Origin: Mycobacterium sp. URHB0044
Lineage (GTDB): Bacteria; Actinomycetota; Actinomycetes; Mycobacteriales; Mycobacteriaceae
Assembly: GCF_000620625.1 (NCBI RefSeq)
Contig: NZ_JIAW01000006.1
Location: 248,001 to 312,000, forward strand
Direction: 5' to 3'
DNA length: 64,000 bases
A program made the position numbers and the translations under genes. Below the pieces are notes generated by a model that made no database searches, was not told the DNA's origin, and saw only the letters and a list, made by a program, of their open reading frames with translations. Positions 31,529-41,263 of this stretch are shown here, piece after piece (position 1 is the stretch's first letter; each line of letters opens with the position of its first letter).

Positions 31529-33726
31529 AGCCGTGTCCTCGGGCGAACGGCGTTTGCCTTCTCCACCAACGCTATCCGCTCCCAGACGTCGGTCATCTCG
31601 TGGGCCAGATCGCGGTAGCACCGTTCCATTCCGGCCCGGATGCCCGGCTCGTCGAAGTCAGCACCGAGCAACCGCGGAGCCGGCGGCTTCTTGCCGGCCT
31701 GTAGCCAGCCCAACGCCGCGCCGAGTACCTGCAGCCGAATCATCGCCCGCTTGGTGGCGGACTCGAGTGTCAGTGCGCCTGCGCGCTTTCCGGCATCGAG
31801 CAGCGTCTGGCCGTCCAGGTCCTTGGGTTCCCGGCCGTCGAGCAGTATTTCGATGGTCGTCGCGGCCGCGGCGGTGTGATGAGCGGACGCGGTGGGCACT
31901 TCGTCCAGCGCCTTGACTGCCGCCGCCCGGTCCCCCGCACGCGCGCGTTGACGCGCGAGCCCGAAGGCGGCGCTGACGTAGCCGTGGTCGGTCCGCCATA
32001 CGGTGTCGTAGTAGCGGGCCGCGTCGTCGTGGGCGCCGCGCAGTTCGGCGGTGGCGGCGATCGCGAGCTTGGGCGCGAGTTCACCGGGAAGCGTGGCCAA
32101 GACGGCCTCGAAATCATATGCCGCCGTGCCGTAGTCGCCCTCGAGCAGCGCGCACTGCGCGTTGTACCAGGCCAGCCGCCAGTCCCCGGGGATCACCGAA
32201 CCCAGTTCGGCGAGCCGCTTCCTGACGTCCTTCGGGGACCCCATCTCCAGCGCCGCGCGCACCAGGCGTAGCGGAACCTCGACCGACGAACTCTTGATCT
32301 GGCGCTCGCCGCCGCGCGCCAGATAGAGCGCGTGCTCGAGCTGAGCGGGTGGCGTGCCGCTGGTGGTGGCGAGCACCGCGGCGCCCGAGTCGTTGGGGTC
32401 GACGATGGGCACCGGCAGCGCCGCAATCAGATCGCCGGTATCCACGGGCACGTCGCGCTCCGTGCCGTAGACCGCGCGTTGCGGACTGAAGTAGTGCGAC
32501 AACCGCGGCTGCTCGACGCCACTGTCGAGCGCCGCGATCTCGTGCAGCACGCCGGTCAGCTGGTCGGCGAACTCCTCCATCGACGAGAAACGTTGGTCCG
32601 GATCAGAATCCGTGGCGCGGCTGATCGCGCGGTACAACGACTCGTACTTCGCCAGGACCGGGACCTCGGCAGGCCCGGGTAGCTGCTCGACGAAGTGCCC
32701 GTTCTCCTGGGGAACGTCCATGACGAGGACGGCGAGCGTCCGCCCGACCGTGTACACGTCGCTGGCGACGGTGGGGCCGGTCTCGGCGATCTCGGGCGCC
32801 TGGTAACCGAGCGTCCCGTAGAGCGCGCTCGTCTCGTCGTCCATGGGGACCACGGCGCCGAGGTCGATCAGCTTGAGCTGCTCGTCGGTCTGCATCACGT
32901 TGTCCGGCTTGAAGTCGCAGTAGGCCAGCCCTTCCGAGTGCAGGTAGCCAAGAGCCGGTGCGATCTCGACGATGTAGGCGACGGCCTGGTCGGCGGGAAG
33001 GGGGCCGTTGCGGGCCTTGCGGATCTGCTTGAGCGACGTGCCGCCGACGAATTCCATGACGATGTAGCCGACGGGGACGCCGGCAGCGTCGGGATGGGTG
33101 ACGAAGTTGTAGATCCGGACGATGTTCGGGTGTTCCACCTCGGCAAGCGCGAGCACTTCGGCTGCGGCGGCGGCCATCGCGTCCGCATCGCCGGAGTTCA
33201 ACAGGCCCTTGAGCACCACCCAGCGGTCGTGCACGTTGCGGTCGATCGCCAGGTAGATCCAGCCGAGCCCGCCGTGCGCGAGGCAGCCCTGCACTTCGTA
33301 CTGACCGCCGACCAGGTCGCCGCGAGACAGCTTGGGCACGAACGAGTATCGGGTGCCGCACTGGGTGCAGAAGCCCTCCGGCCTGCCGGGTTGCCCCTCG
33401 CGTCCACGCCCGACGGGCTGATGGCATTCGGGATTGCCGCAGAACCGCTTGCCCTCCGGCACCTGAGGGTCCGTCATGATCGCCGAGGAGGGATTGCCCT
33501 TCGGAATCCGCGGCATCGCGACCACTCCTGCGCCGAGACGGCCGCGGGCACTGGACGATCGCGACGACCCCGTGCGTGCGGTGCGCGCCGACGGAGCCGA
33601 TCGGGCGGTCGACTCGCTGCGGGCCGTTGCCGCCGGCTCTTGCACGCCGGTCGCGGGCGCGGTGCCGCAGACGTCGCAGTAGCCGTCGACGACGGTTCCA
33701 TCGCATCCCGGTTCGGCACACCTCAT
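31525..33726 (-). CDS. PknG-like Ser/Thr protein kinase with extra N-terminal zinc ribbon
   Basis: A 733-residue kinase. An N-terminal ribbon (CAEPGCDGTVVDGYCDVCG) and a Ser/Arg-rich linker precede the rubredoxin-like module (CGNPECHQPVG ... FCTQCGTRYSF). The kinase domain has the glycine loop HGGLGWIYLAID, Lys in VVLKGLL, catalytic AYCDFKPDNVM and metal-binding IDLGAV. The C-terminal third is a TPR region (CALLEGDYGTAAYDFEAVLA). The order rubredoxin-kinase-TPR is that of M. tuberculosis PknG, but the first ribbon is not in that protein, so this is probably a paralogue or divergent orthologue. It overlaps the phosphatase and coiled-coil genes by four bases each. Confidence 0.88.
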   Translation of the reverse strand: MRCAEPGCDGTVVDGYCDVCGTAPATGVQEPAATARSESTARSAPSARTARTGSSRSSSARGRLGAGVVAMPRIPKGNPSSAIMTDPQVPEGKRFCGNPECHQPVGRGREGQPGRPEGFCTQCGTRYSFVPKLSRGDLVGGQYEVQGCLAHGGLGWIYLAIDRNVHDRWVVLKGLLNSGDADAMAAAAAEVLALAEVEHPNIVRIYNFVTHPDAAGVPVGYIVMEFVGGTSLKQIRKARNGPLPADQAVAYIVEIAPALGYLHSEGLAYCDFKPDNVMQTDEQLKLIDLGAVVPMDDETSALYGTLGYQAPEIAETGPTVASDVYTVGRTLAVLVMDVPQENGHFVEQLPGPAEVPVLAKYESLYRAISRATDSDPDQRFSSMEEFADQLTGVLHEIAALDSGVEQPRLSHYFSPQRAVYGTERDVPVDTGDLIAALPVPIVDPNDSGAAVLATTSGTPPAQLEHALYLARGGERQIKSSSVEVPLRLVRAALEMGSPKDVRKRLAELGSVIPGDWRLAWYNAQCALLEGDYGTAAYDFEAVLATLPGELAPKLAIAATAELRGAHDDAARYYDTVWRTDHGYVSAAFGLARQRARAGDRAAAVKALDEVPTASAHHTAAAATTIEILLDGREPKDLDGQTLLDAGKRAGALTLESATKRAMIRLQVLGAALGWLQAGKKPPAPRLLGADFDEPGIRAGMERCYRDLAHEMTDVWERIALVEKANAVRPRTRL

Positions 33727-34868
33727 CTCGTCGTCCCCTGCTTCTGCACGATCAGCTGCTGGTAGTCGGTGATGGCCCGCGTCGCGGCGCGCAGGTCGCA
33801 TGGCCGCCGCGACAGCAGGCCCGCGGCAATCCGGCCGGACGCCAACAGGTCTGGCTCCTCGCCGAGTCCGAGCCTGGCCGCCTTCGCCTGGTAGGCCGTC
33901 AGCCGCCCCTTCAGCTCGCTGCGCCGGTCGAGCAATCCCTGCGCGAGCTGTTCGTCATCCTCGACGATCCGCAGCGCAGCGTCGATCCGCTGTCGCAACG
34001 ACCGCAGCGCCGCCGGATCCGGCGCGGTGATGGACTCGAGCGTTGCGCGCAGTTCGGGTTCGACGTCGCCGTGTACTGGCAGTGGTCCGGACACGACGGC
34101 TTCCTCGACGTGCGCGCGAACCTGCGCCGCGCGTTGGGTCGCGTCCCGCAACGCGTCCAGCCGCATGGCGGTCGTCGCGACCGCATCCGGCCAATGTGAT
34201 TGCAGTGCAGCGAGGTCGGCGAGTTCGGTCGATCGTCGGTCGACGATCTCCACGATGGCGTCGATGCGCCGCCCGACGTCCTGCGGCGTCAGCGACAGCG
34301 GATCGGTGGCCGAGACCTGCAACAGGTCAGCGATCTCGGATGGGCCGGCCGCACCAGCTTCGTCGAGCCGGTCCTGCGTCGCCCCGAGCCGTTCGGCGAT
34401 CAAGGAGTTGACCGCGTCGATGGCATCGAAGAACTCGGCGACCGCCGGATAGTCGGCCTGCATCCGCTCCGCGAGGACGGCGAGTCCGACCGACTCGACC
34501 GCTTCCGCGGGTCCGGTGATGGTGCGCTTGCCCAACGGGATTCGCTGGCGCGACACTTCGAGCGGACGTCCGAAGAGCAGCCTGGTCAACTCCGCACGAT
34601 CGTCGTCGTCGACGTTGTTGCGCCGTCCCCGCACCGCCCGGGCGGAGTCCAGGATGGACGTCATCCGCCCCAGGTCTTCCCACAACTCCGCCAGTTCCTT
34701 CTCGACCACCACCCAGCGCTGCGCGGTCAGGCCCGTCGGCGGATAGCGGCGCACGTGCTCGAGGCCGGGATGGCTTTCCAGTTCGATGAGCGTCGACGAC
34801 ATGGCCTCGACCTCCTTGGTGCGCGAGGCGAGCGCGCGATCGATCTCTTCGGTGCTTCTGGAGACCAT
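33723..34868 (-). CDS. Helical coiled-coil protein of the PknG-like operon
   Basis: A 381-residue cytosolic protein of unknown family starting MVSRSTEEIDRALASRTKEV. It is predicted almost wholly helical, with heptad-like stretches (VVEKELAELWEDLGRMTSI; LESITAPDPAALRSLRQRID) and no Cys. It is placed between the GlnH-like sensor and the kinase. This suggests a scaffold or relay between membrane sensing and the kinase, which is inference. ATG start lies two bases past the GlnH stop, and its stop overlaps the kinase start (ATGA). Confidence 0.7.
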   Translation of the reverse strand: MVSRSTEEIDRALASRTKEVEAMSSTLIELESHPGLEHVRRYPPTGLTAQRWVVVEKELAELWEDLGRMTSILDSARAVRGRRNNVDDDDRAELTRLLFGRPLEVSRQRIPLGKRTITGPAEAVESVGLAVLAERMQADYPAVAEFFDAIDAVNSLIAERLGATQDRLDEAGAAGPSEIADLLQVSATDPLSLTPQDVGRRIDAIVEIVDRRSTELADLAALQSHWPDAVATTAMRLDALRDATQRAAQVRAHVEEAVVSGPLPVHGDVEPELRATLESITAPDPAALRSLRQRIDAALRIVEDDEQLAQGLLDRRSELKGRLTAYQAKAARLGLGEEPDLLASGRIAAGLLSRRPCDLRAATRAITDYQQLIVQKQGTTR

Positions 34869-34870
34869 GG

Positions 34871-35836
34871 TCAGTCCTCGTACCGCGGCGTCGGCGGGCC
34901 GGGTGATGGTCCGAGGCCGCCGCGCAACCAGGCGTCGTAGATGCGTTGCCACGTCCCATCGGCACGCATCTCGTCGAGAGCACCGTTGACGAACCGAACC
35001 AGATCCTTGTTCTCCTTCTTGATCCCGACCCCGTAGGGCTCGAGTCCGAGGCTCGGTCCGATCACCTCCACGTTCGGATCCTGCTTCGCTAGGCCCGCCA
35101 ACACGGCGTCGTCAGTGCTGATCGCGTCGACCTGGCCCTGTTGCAGCATCACCAGGCAGTCGGTCCAATTGCTAACACCGAACAGCGTCGGCCTCGGGTC
35201 GAGCGCGAACAGTGCCGACAGCGACGTCGTGCCTTTCACCGCGCACACTCGCTTGCCTGAAAGCGCACCGGGAGAATCGATTCCGGACCCCTTCAAGGCG
35301 AGGATGCGCTGGCTGGCATTGAAGTACGTCGTGGAGAACGCGACCTCCTTCTTGCGGTCGCAGGTGATCGAGTAGGTCCGGACCACGAGGTCCACCTCAC
35401 CCGATTGCAACGCCGCTACCCGTTGGCTCGCTTCGACTGCACGCAGATCGATGCGGTCAGGATCTCCGAAAATGCTTCGGGCGATCTCGCGGGCGACGTC
35501 GATGTCGAAGCCCTCCAATCGTCCCGAGGAGGGATTCCGGAATCCGAGTAGATACGAGTTCTGGTCGACACCGACGATGAGCCGGCCACGTTCGGCGATC
35601 TTCGCCATCGTCGAACCGGGCGGCATGGCACCCGGCCGGGGCTGCGGACCGGGGCGCAGGCTGGCTTCGCGATCGCAGTCCGCGTTCCCCGCGACGGGAG
35701 CAGTCGTGACTTCCTCCGCCTTGGCGGGCATGGCGTCGACCGGCGCGACCGTCACCGACGGCGGCGGTGTTGACGAGGATCCACATCCGGCGGCGAGCGC
35801 CACTGCGAGCGACGCCACGATGACTCGGGCTCTCAT
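34871..35836 (-). CDS. glnH: GlnH-like amino-acid-binding lipoprotein
   Basis: A 321-residue lipoprotein: signal peptide ending LAVALAAGC with a lipobox cysteine at about residue 18. The solute-binding domain (about residues 75-305) has GRLIVGVDQNSYLLGF, LEGFDIDVAREIARSIFG, VDLVVRTYSITCDRKKEVAF and YGVGIKKENKDLVRFVN, typical of polar amino-acid binders. In M. tuberculosis, GlnH (Rv0411c) sits beside GlnX and PknG and senses aspartate/glutamate. This gene holds the same place, so it likely reports an amino acid to the kinase. No ABC permease is nearby. ATGA overlap with the membrane protein gene. Confidence 0.83.
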   Translation of the reverse strand: MRARVIVASLAVALAAGCGSSSTPPPSVTVAPVDAMPAKAEEVTTAPVAGNADCDREASLRPGPQPRPGAMPPGSTMAKIAERGRLIVGVDQNSYLLGFRNPSSGRLEGFDIDVAREIARSIFGDPDRIDLRAVEASQRVAALQSGEVDLVVRTYSITCDRKKEVAFSTTYFNASQRILALKGSGIDSPGALSGKRVCAVKGTTSLSALFALDPRPTLFGVSNWTDCLVMLQQGQVDAISTDDAVLAGLAKQDPNVEVIGPSLGLEPYGVGIKKENKDLVRFVNGALDEMRADGTWQRIYDAWLRGGLGPSPGPPTPRYED

Positions 35837-37092
35837 AAGAACTCCTTGAGTCGCGGCCACAATCCGACGACCGCCGCCGCCGCCGCGACGATCATGAGCA
35901 CGAGCGTCCCCGTTGGGCTCCACGCAAGGAAGTCGCCCGCGGCAGACACTCGGTCGCGGAGGGTGGCGCGGGTTTGTTCGATCTCGTCGCGCAAGCTGGC
36001 TTCGACGACGGTGAACTGCGCTGCCGACGCGGCTGGATCGGTTCCGATCGCCTGCGCAAGTGCGGCCGGATAGTCGCCGCCCAGGTAGGCCTCCACCTGC
36101 TTGCGGTGGCTCGCGGTCCATTTGGCGACAGCATCTGCAGCTGCCTGCGGCCCCGTGCCTAGATGGGCGACCAGATCGTCGATGTGACCGTTGAACGACT
36201 CTTCGCCGGCAGTGACGTCGCCACGAGCGATCAGTTGCAGGGTCTCGTCCGTACGGGCCTTCTGCGCGAGGATGCGAGCCTGCGCGAGCTGATCGAACCT
36301 CGCGGTGCCGTCGGCTCGGCTGTCCTCGATGGCGCCCGCCGCCAAGCGGGTGGCCGTGACGATCCACGCGATCACCAGCAGCACCACGGCCCCGGCGACG
36401 ACGAGCCCGAGGTTGAAACTTCGGTTCGTGCGGCGGCGCACGATTACCGAGCCGACGGCGATCGCAACCAGGACGAGTCCCAGCAACACCAGGCTGGCCA
36501 TGGGCATCGAACCAACGGCCCGCTGGTCAGCGTCGACCGTGGCGAGGTCACCGGCGTAGATCTTCTCGGCGCCGGGAAGCAACGAGGTCTGCATCAACGA
36601 CGACGCTTCCCGCAAGTAGGCGGACCCGACCGGATACCCCTGTCGACTGTTCGCCCGCGCCGACTCCACCAGCCCGGTGTATGCCGCCAGTTGCGCCGAT
36701 ATCTCCGCCACCGCGTTGCGAGTCTTCGCATCAGTGGCGCCCCCGGTCACATCCGCGAGTGCCGATGCCGAGTCGGCCAGGGCCTGTTGATAACGCGCCC
36801 GCACCGGGGCTGTTTCGATCCCGCCGAGGAACGCCGATGCCGCTGCAGCATCGGCGGCCGAAAGCGCGGCGTAGAGGTTTTGCGCCCCGTAGGCGAGCGG
36901 TTCGGAGCGGTCCATAACCGCGTTGCGCTCGTCGATCCGCCCGTCGAGCTGACCCCCACACACCACCCCGGCGATTACGCACAGCGCCGCGACGGCGACG
37001 GCGACGATGCTGACCACACCGGGCGTCGTACGGGTGAAGCGTCGCAACCACGCAACCGTCGACCGCGCCTCCACCGTGCGCGGAGAGCTCAT
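35833..37092 (-). CDS. glnX: GlnX-like membrane sensor protein
   Basis: A 419-residue membrane protein. Predicted membrane helices lie at about residues 25-50 ([20 protein letters not shown]), 195-215, 225-250 (GLVVAAAVVLLVIAWIV form) and near the C-terminus (TLVLMIVAAAAAVVGLWPR). Two helical extracytosolic regions lie between them, as in GlnX (Rv0412c), the partner that carries GlnH ligand status across the membrane. ATG at 37092 was chosen; GTG codons three and two positions earlier are possible. It is the first gene of the eight-gene operon and diverges from the kdp locus. Confidence 0.78.
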   Translation of the reverse strand: MSSPRTVEARSTVAWLRRFTRTTPGVVSIVAVAVAALCVIAGVVCGGQLDGRIDERNAVMDRSEPLAYGAQNLYAALSAADAAAASAFLGGIETAPVRARYQQALADSASALADVTGGATDAKTRNAVAEISAQLAAYTGLVESARANSRQGYPVGSAYLREASSLMQTSLLPGAEKIYAGDLATVDADQRAVGSMPMASLVLLGLVLVAIAVGSVIVRRRTNRSFNLGLVVAGAVVLLVIAWIVTATRLAAGAIEDSRADGTARFDQLAQARILAQKARTDETLQLIARGDVTAGEESFNGHIDDLVAHLGTGPQAAADAVAKWTASHRKQVEAYLGGDYPAALAQAIGTDPAASAAQFTVVEASLRDEIEQTRATLRDRVSAAGDFLAWSPTGTLVLMIVAAAAAVVGLWPRLKEFL

Positions 37093-37261
37093 CTCGTCCA
37101 CCACCCCGCTCCCCCCAAAACGTGATCGTAAGCGCAGATGGGGCGACCGTAGCTTGATTTGCGCCCACCCGCGCACGAGAGCCGTAAAGACGGCGCCGGC
37201 CGGCGTCAAGAAACCGTTAGGGCGCCCGTTTGGCCTATTGGCGCCGCATAGCGTCGGCGAC
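37093..37261. promoter_or_regulatory. Divergent promoter region between glnX-like gene and kdp operon
   Basis: These 169 bases separate two oppositely directed operons and must hold both promoters. GC-rich dyad sequence (around 37187-37205) and TTGATT at 37154-37159 are visible. No convincing KdpE direct repeat could be assigned by eye. Confidence 0.45.
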
Positions 37262-37342
37262 ATGGCTGTCCTGGTATTCGTGCTGCTGACGCTCGCGGTC
37301 TTCGCGCTACTCGGCGTCGTTCAGAAGATGTTCGAGTCATGA
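37262..37342 (+). CDS. 26-residue membrane peptide preceding kdpF
   Basis: ATG at 37262 encodes MAVLVFVLLTLAVFALLGVV then QKMFES: one hydrophobic helix and a short polar tail. Its TGA overlaps the kdpF ATG (ATGA), and codon bias is fully mycobacterial. It looks like a second KdpF-sized peptide at the head of the operon. It may stabilise the Kdp complex or act in translational coupling. Confidence 0.6.
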   Translation: MAVLVFVLLTLAVFALLGVVQKMFES

Positions 37343-37428
37343 GCCTCGCCAACACGGTCGGGCTGATCCTCGCCGTCCTGTTGGCGGTCTTCATGGCCGC
37401 CGCCCTGCTGTTCCCCGAGAGGTTCTAA
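37339..37428 (+). CDS. kdpF: Potassium-transporting ATPase subunit KdpF
   Basis: A 29-residue single-helix peptide (MSLANTVGLILAVLLAVFMA, then AALLFPERF). The closing FPERF resembles the family pattern YPERF. KdpF sits in the membrane and stabilises KdpABC. The stop codon abuts the kdpA GTG. Confidence 0.85.
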   Translation: MSLANTVGLILAVLLAVFMAAALLFPERF

Positions 37429-39099
37429 GTGACGTCGACTACGGCGGGAATCCTGTTTCTCGCTTCGCTGATCCTTGCGCTGGCGGCCGTGCACGTGCCG
37501 CTCGGCGACTACATGTACCGGGTGTACAACTCCGAGAAGCACTCTCGGGTGGAACGCGTCATCTACAAGGCCATCGGGGCAGACCCGAAGTCCGAACAGG
37601 GCTGGGGCGCTTACGCCCGCAGCGTGTTGGCGTTCTCCGCGGTCGGCGTCCTGGTGCTCTTCGTCTTCCAACTGGTGCAGGGCAAGCTGCCGCTGCACCT
37701 GAACGATCCCGGCACCCCGATGACGCCCGCACTGGCGTGGAACACCGCGGTCAGCTTCGTCACCAACACGAACTGGCAGGCCTACTCGGGTGAGTCGACG
37801 CAGGGTCACCTGGTCCAGATGGCCGGCCTCACCGTGCAGAACTTCGTCTCCGCGGCGGTCGGCATGGCAGTGGCGGTCGCACTGGTACGGGGGTTCGCGC
37901 GTCGTCGGACCACGGAGCTCGGCAACTTCTGGGTCGATCTCGTCCGCGGCACGATCCGCATCCTGCTGCCGATGGCCGTCGTCGCGGCCTTGGCGCTGAT
38001 CACCGGCGGCGTCATCCAGAACTTCCACCTGCACGACCAGGTGGTGAACACCATCGCCGGTGCGCAGCAGACCATCCCGGGCGGACCGGTCGCCAGCCAG
38101 GAGGCGATCAAGGAACTCGGCACGAACGGCGGCGGCTTCTACAACGCGAACTCGGCGCACCCGTTCGAGAACCCGACCGCATGGACCAACTGGCTCGAGA
38201 TCTTCCTGCTGCTGGTCATCTCGTTCTCCCTGCCGCGGACGTTCGGCCGGATGGTCGGCAGCCGCAAGCAGGGGTACGCCATCGTGGCGGTCATGGGTGT
38301 CATTGCGACGCTGAGTGTTTCACTGATGCTGTTCTTCCAGATCCGCCACCACGGGACGGTGCCGACGGCGGTCGGTGCGGCGATGGAGGGTGTCGAGCAG
38401 CGGTTCGGCGTGCCCGACTCGGCGGTGTTCGCCGACGCGACGACGCTGACGTCGACGGGCGCGGTGGACTCGTTCCACGATTCCTACACCAGTCTCGGCG
38501 GCATGATGAACCTGTTCAACATGCAGCTGGGCGAGGTGGCGCCCGGCGGCACCGGCTCTGGCCTCTACGGCATGCTCATCCTCGCGGTGATCACGGTGTT
38601 CGTCGCGGGCCTGATGGTGGGCCGGACGCCGGAGTACCTCGGCAAGAAGATCACGCCGCGTGAAATCAAGCTCGCCGCAGCCTATTTCCTGGTCACCCCG
38701 CTGGTCGTGCTGACCGGTACGGCGCTGGCGATGGCGATGCCCGGGCAACGGGCAGGCATGCTGAACACCGGACCGCACGGCCTCTCCGAGGTGCTGTACG
38801 CCTTCACGTCGGCGGCCAACAACAACGGTTCGGCGTTCGCGGGCATCAGCGTCAACACCGAGTGGTACAACACCGCGCTGGGGTTGGCGATGCTGTTTGG
38901 CCGCTTTCTGCCGATCATTCTCGTGCTCGCGCTTGCGGGATCGCTGGCAGCGCAAGGCAACACGCCCGCGTCGGTCGGCACGCTGCCCACCCATCGTCCT
39001 CAGTTCATCGGCATGGTCACCGGCGTGACGCTGATCCTCGTCGCGCTGACCTTCCTACCCATGCTGGCACTCGGACCACTCGCCGAAGGAATTCACTGA
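37429..39099 (+). CDS. kdpA: Potassium-transporting ATPase subunit A, KdpA
   Basis: A 556-residue K+-channel-like subunit starting at GTG. Signature selectivity-filter loops are present: [34 protein letters not shown], and [15 protein letters not shown]. About ten membrane helices and the usual length. It takes K+ from the outside and passes it through the intersubunit tunnel to KdpB. Two bases separate it from kdpB. Confidence 0.96.
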   Translation: MTSTTAGILFLASLILALAAVHVPLGDYMYRVYNSEKHSRVERVIYKAIGADPKSEQGWGAYARSVLAFSAVGVLVLFVFQLVQGKLPLHLNDPGTPMTPALAWNTAVSFVTNTNWQAYSGESTQGHLVQMAGLTVQNFVSAAVGMAVAVALVRGFARRRTTELGNFWVDLVRGTIRILLPMAVVAALALITGGVIQNFHLHDQVVNTIAGAQQTIPGGPVASQEAIKELGTNGGGFYNANSAHPFENPTAWTNWLEIFLLLVISFSLPRTFGRMVGSRKQGYAIVAVMGVIATLSVSLMLFFQIRHHGTVPTAVGAAMEGVEQRFGVPDSAVFADATTLTSTGAVDSFHDSYTSLGGMMNLFNMQLGEVAPGGTGSGLYGMLILAVITVFVAGLMVGRTPEYLGKKITPREIKLAAAYFLVTPLVVLTGTALAMAMPGQRAGMLNTGPHGLSEVLYAFTSAANNNGSAFAGISVNTEWYNTALGLAMLFGRFLPIILVLALAGSLAAQGNTPASVGTLPTHRPQFIGMVTGVTLILVALTFLPMLALGPLAEGIH

Positions 39100-39101
39100 A
39101 A

Positions 39102-41261
39102 ATGACGGTCACCACGGTCGCATCCCACAAACCGAAGGGCGACGAACCCGAACCCGCACCGAAGAAGCGCGCCGTAGGAGGCGGCCTGCTCGACCCCCAC
39201 CTGCTCTGGACGTCGCTGCCCGATGCGCTGCGCAAGCTGGATCCCCGCACGCTGTGGCGCAACCCGGTGATGTTCATCGTCGAGGTCGGCGCCGTATGGT
39301 CCACGATTCTGGCTGTTCTCGATCCTACCTGGTTCGGCTGGCTGATCGTGTTCTGGCTGTGGCTGACGGTGATCTTCGCCAACCTGGCCGAAGCGGTCGC
39401 CGAGGGTCGCGGCAAGGCCCAGGCCGACACGCTCCGAAAGGCCAAGTCCGACACCGTCGCCCGGCGCCTCACCGGGTGGGCGCCGGGTCGACCGGGCACC
39501 GAAGAGGAAGTCGCCGGACCGCTGCTGCAGCAGGGCGACATCGTCGTCGTGGAAGCAGGCCAGGTGATTCCCGGCGACGGCGACGTGGTGGAAGGCATCG
39601 CGTCGGTGGACGAGTCGGCGATCACCGGCGAATCCGCACCGGTGATCCGCGAATCCGGCGGTGACCGGTCCGCGGTGACCGGCGGCACCACGGTGCTGTC
39701 CGACCGCATCGTCGTAAAGATCACCCAGAAGCCCGGCGAGAGCTTCATCGACAGGATGATCGCGCTCGTCGAAGGCGCCAACCGGCAGAAGACCCCGAAC
39801 GAGATCGCGCTCAACATCCTGCTCGCCGCGCTGACGCTCATCTTCGTGTTCGCGGTCGCGACGCTGCAGCCGCTGGCCATCTACTCGAAGGCGAACAACC
39901 CCGGCGTGCCGGACACTTCGGCGCTGGACGGCAACGGCATCAGCGGCATCGTGATGGTCGCCCTGCTGGTCTGCCTCATCCCGACCACCATCGGCGCGCT
40001 GCTGTCGGCGATCGGCATCGCCGGCATGGACCGCCTGGTGCAACGCAACGTGCTGGCCATGTCGGGGCGCGCCGTCGAGGCCGCAGGTGACGTCAACGTG
40101 CTGCTGCTCGACAAGACCGGCACCATCACGCTGGGCAACCGGCAGGCCGGCGACTTCGTACCGCTGCCCGGGGTGACGCCGGAGCAGCTCGCCGACGCCG
40201 CGCAGTTGTCCAGCCTGGCCGACGAGACGCCGGAGGGCCGGTCGATCGTGGTGTTCGCGAAGGAGAACTACGGTCTGCGGGTACGTACGTCGTGTGAACT
40301 GAGCGACGCCCACTGGGTGGAATTCACTGCCGCCACACGGATGTCGGGCGTCGACCTCGCGGAGGGACATAGCCTGCGCAAGGGCGCGGCCGCCTCCGTC
40401 GCCGATTGGGTGCGGGGTCTCGGCGGCACCGTTCCCCCCGAACTCGGCGCGATCGTCGACGACATCTCGTCGGCGGGCGGCACACCGCTCGTCGTGGGCC
40501 AAACGTTGAACGGCAAGGCCGAGGCGCTGGGCGTCATCCATCTCAAGGACGTCGTCAAGGAGGGCATGCGGGAGCGGTTCGACGAGATGCGCCGGATGGG
40601 CATCCGCACCGTGATGATCACCGGCGACAACCCGTTGACGGCCAAGGCCATTGCCGACGAGGCCGGTGTCGACGACTTCCTCGCCGAGGCCACGCCCGAG
40701 GACAAGCTGGCGCTGATCAAACGCGAACAGGAGGGCGGCAAGCTCGTCGCGATGACGGGCGACGGCACGAACGACGCTCCTGCCCTCGCGCAGGCCGACG
40801 TCGGCGTCGCGATGAATACCGGCACGTCGGCCGCCAAGGAGGCCGGCAACATGGTCGACCTCGACTCGGACCCAACCAAACTCATCGAGATCGTCGAGAT
40901 CGGCAAGCAGTTGCTGATTACCCGCGGCGCGCTGACGACGTTCTCCATCGCCAATGACATCGCGAAGTACTTCGCGATCATCCCGGCGATGTTCGTCGTC
41001 TTGTTCCCCGGCCTCGACCTGCTGAACGTCATGCGGTTGCACAGCCCGCAGTCGGCGATCCTGTCGGCGGTCATCTTCAACGCGCTCGTCATCATCGCGT
41101 TGATCCCGTTGTCGCTGCGCGGCGTGCGCTACACGCCGAGCAGCGCGTCGAAGTTGTTGAGCCGCAACCTCTACGTCTACGGGCTCGGCGGCATCATCGC
41201 ACCGTTCATCGGCATCAAGCTCATCGACCTCGCAGTCCAATACCTCCCCGGGATGTCCTAA
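39102..41261 (+). CDS. kdpB: Potassium-transporting P-type ATPase subunit B, KdpB
   Basis: A 719-residue P-type ATPase. It has the phosphorylated Asp in LLLDKTGTI, actuator motif ITGESAP, nucleotide-domain residues, and hinge motif [24 protein letters not shown] at 39102 is preceded by GAAGGAAT; the frame continues upstream only by chance across the kdpA end. The N-terminal 30 residues ([14 protein letters not shown]) are charged and lie before the first membrane helix. Confidence 0.96.
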   Translation: MTVTTVASHKPKGDEPEPAPKKRAVGGGLLDPHLLWTSLPDALRKLDPRTLWRNPVMFIVEVGAVWSTILAVLDPTWFGWLIVFWLWLTVIFANLAEAVAEGRGKAQADTLRKAKSDTVARRLTGWAPGRPGTEEEVAGPLLQQGDIVVVEAGQVIPGDGDVVEGIASVDESAITGESAPVIRESGGDRSAVTGGTTVLSDRIVVKITQKPGESFIDRMIALVEGANRQKTPNEIALNILLAALTLIFVFAVATLQPLAIYSKANNPGVPDTSALDGNGISGIVMVALLVCLIPTTIGALLSAIGIAGMDRLVQRNVLAMSGRAVEAAGDVNVLLLDKTGTITLGNRQAGDFVPLPGVTPEQLADAAQLSSLADETPEGRSIVVFAKENYGLRVRTSCELSDAHWVEFTAATRMSGVDLAEGHSLRKGAAASVADWVRGLGGTVPPELGAIVDDISSAGGTPLVVGQTLNGKAEALGVIHLKDVVKEGMRERFDEMRRMGIRTVMITGDNPLTAKAIADEAGVDDFLAEATPEDKLALIKREQEGGKLVAMTGDGTNDAPALAQADVGVAMNTGTSAAKEAGNMVDLDSDPTKLIEIVEIGKQLLITRGALTTFSIANDIAKYFAIIPAMFVVLFPGLDLLNVMRLHSPQSAILSAVIFNALVIIALIPLSLRGVRYTPSSASKLLSRNLYVYGLGGIIAPFIGIKLIDLAVQYLPGMS

Positions 41262-41263
41262 CC

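Noticed and set aside
39093..41240. 715-residue antisense frame over kdpB
   Set aside because: Frame kept open by GC-rich codon bias; His/Asp/Arg-rich nonsense composition, and kdpB motifs are complete on the other strand.
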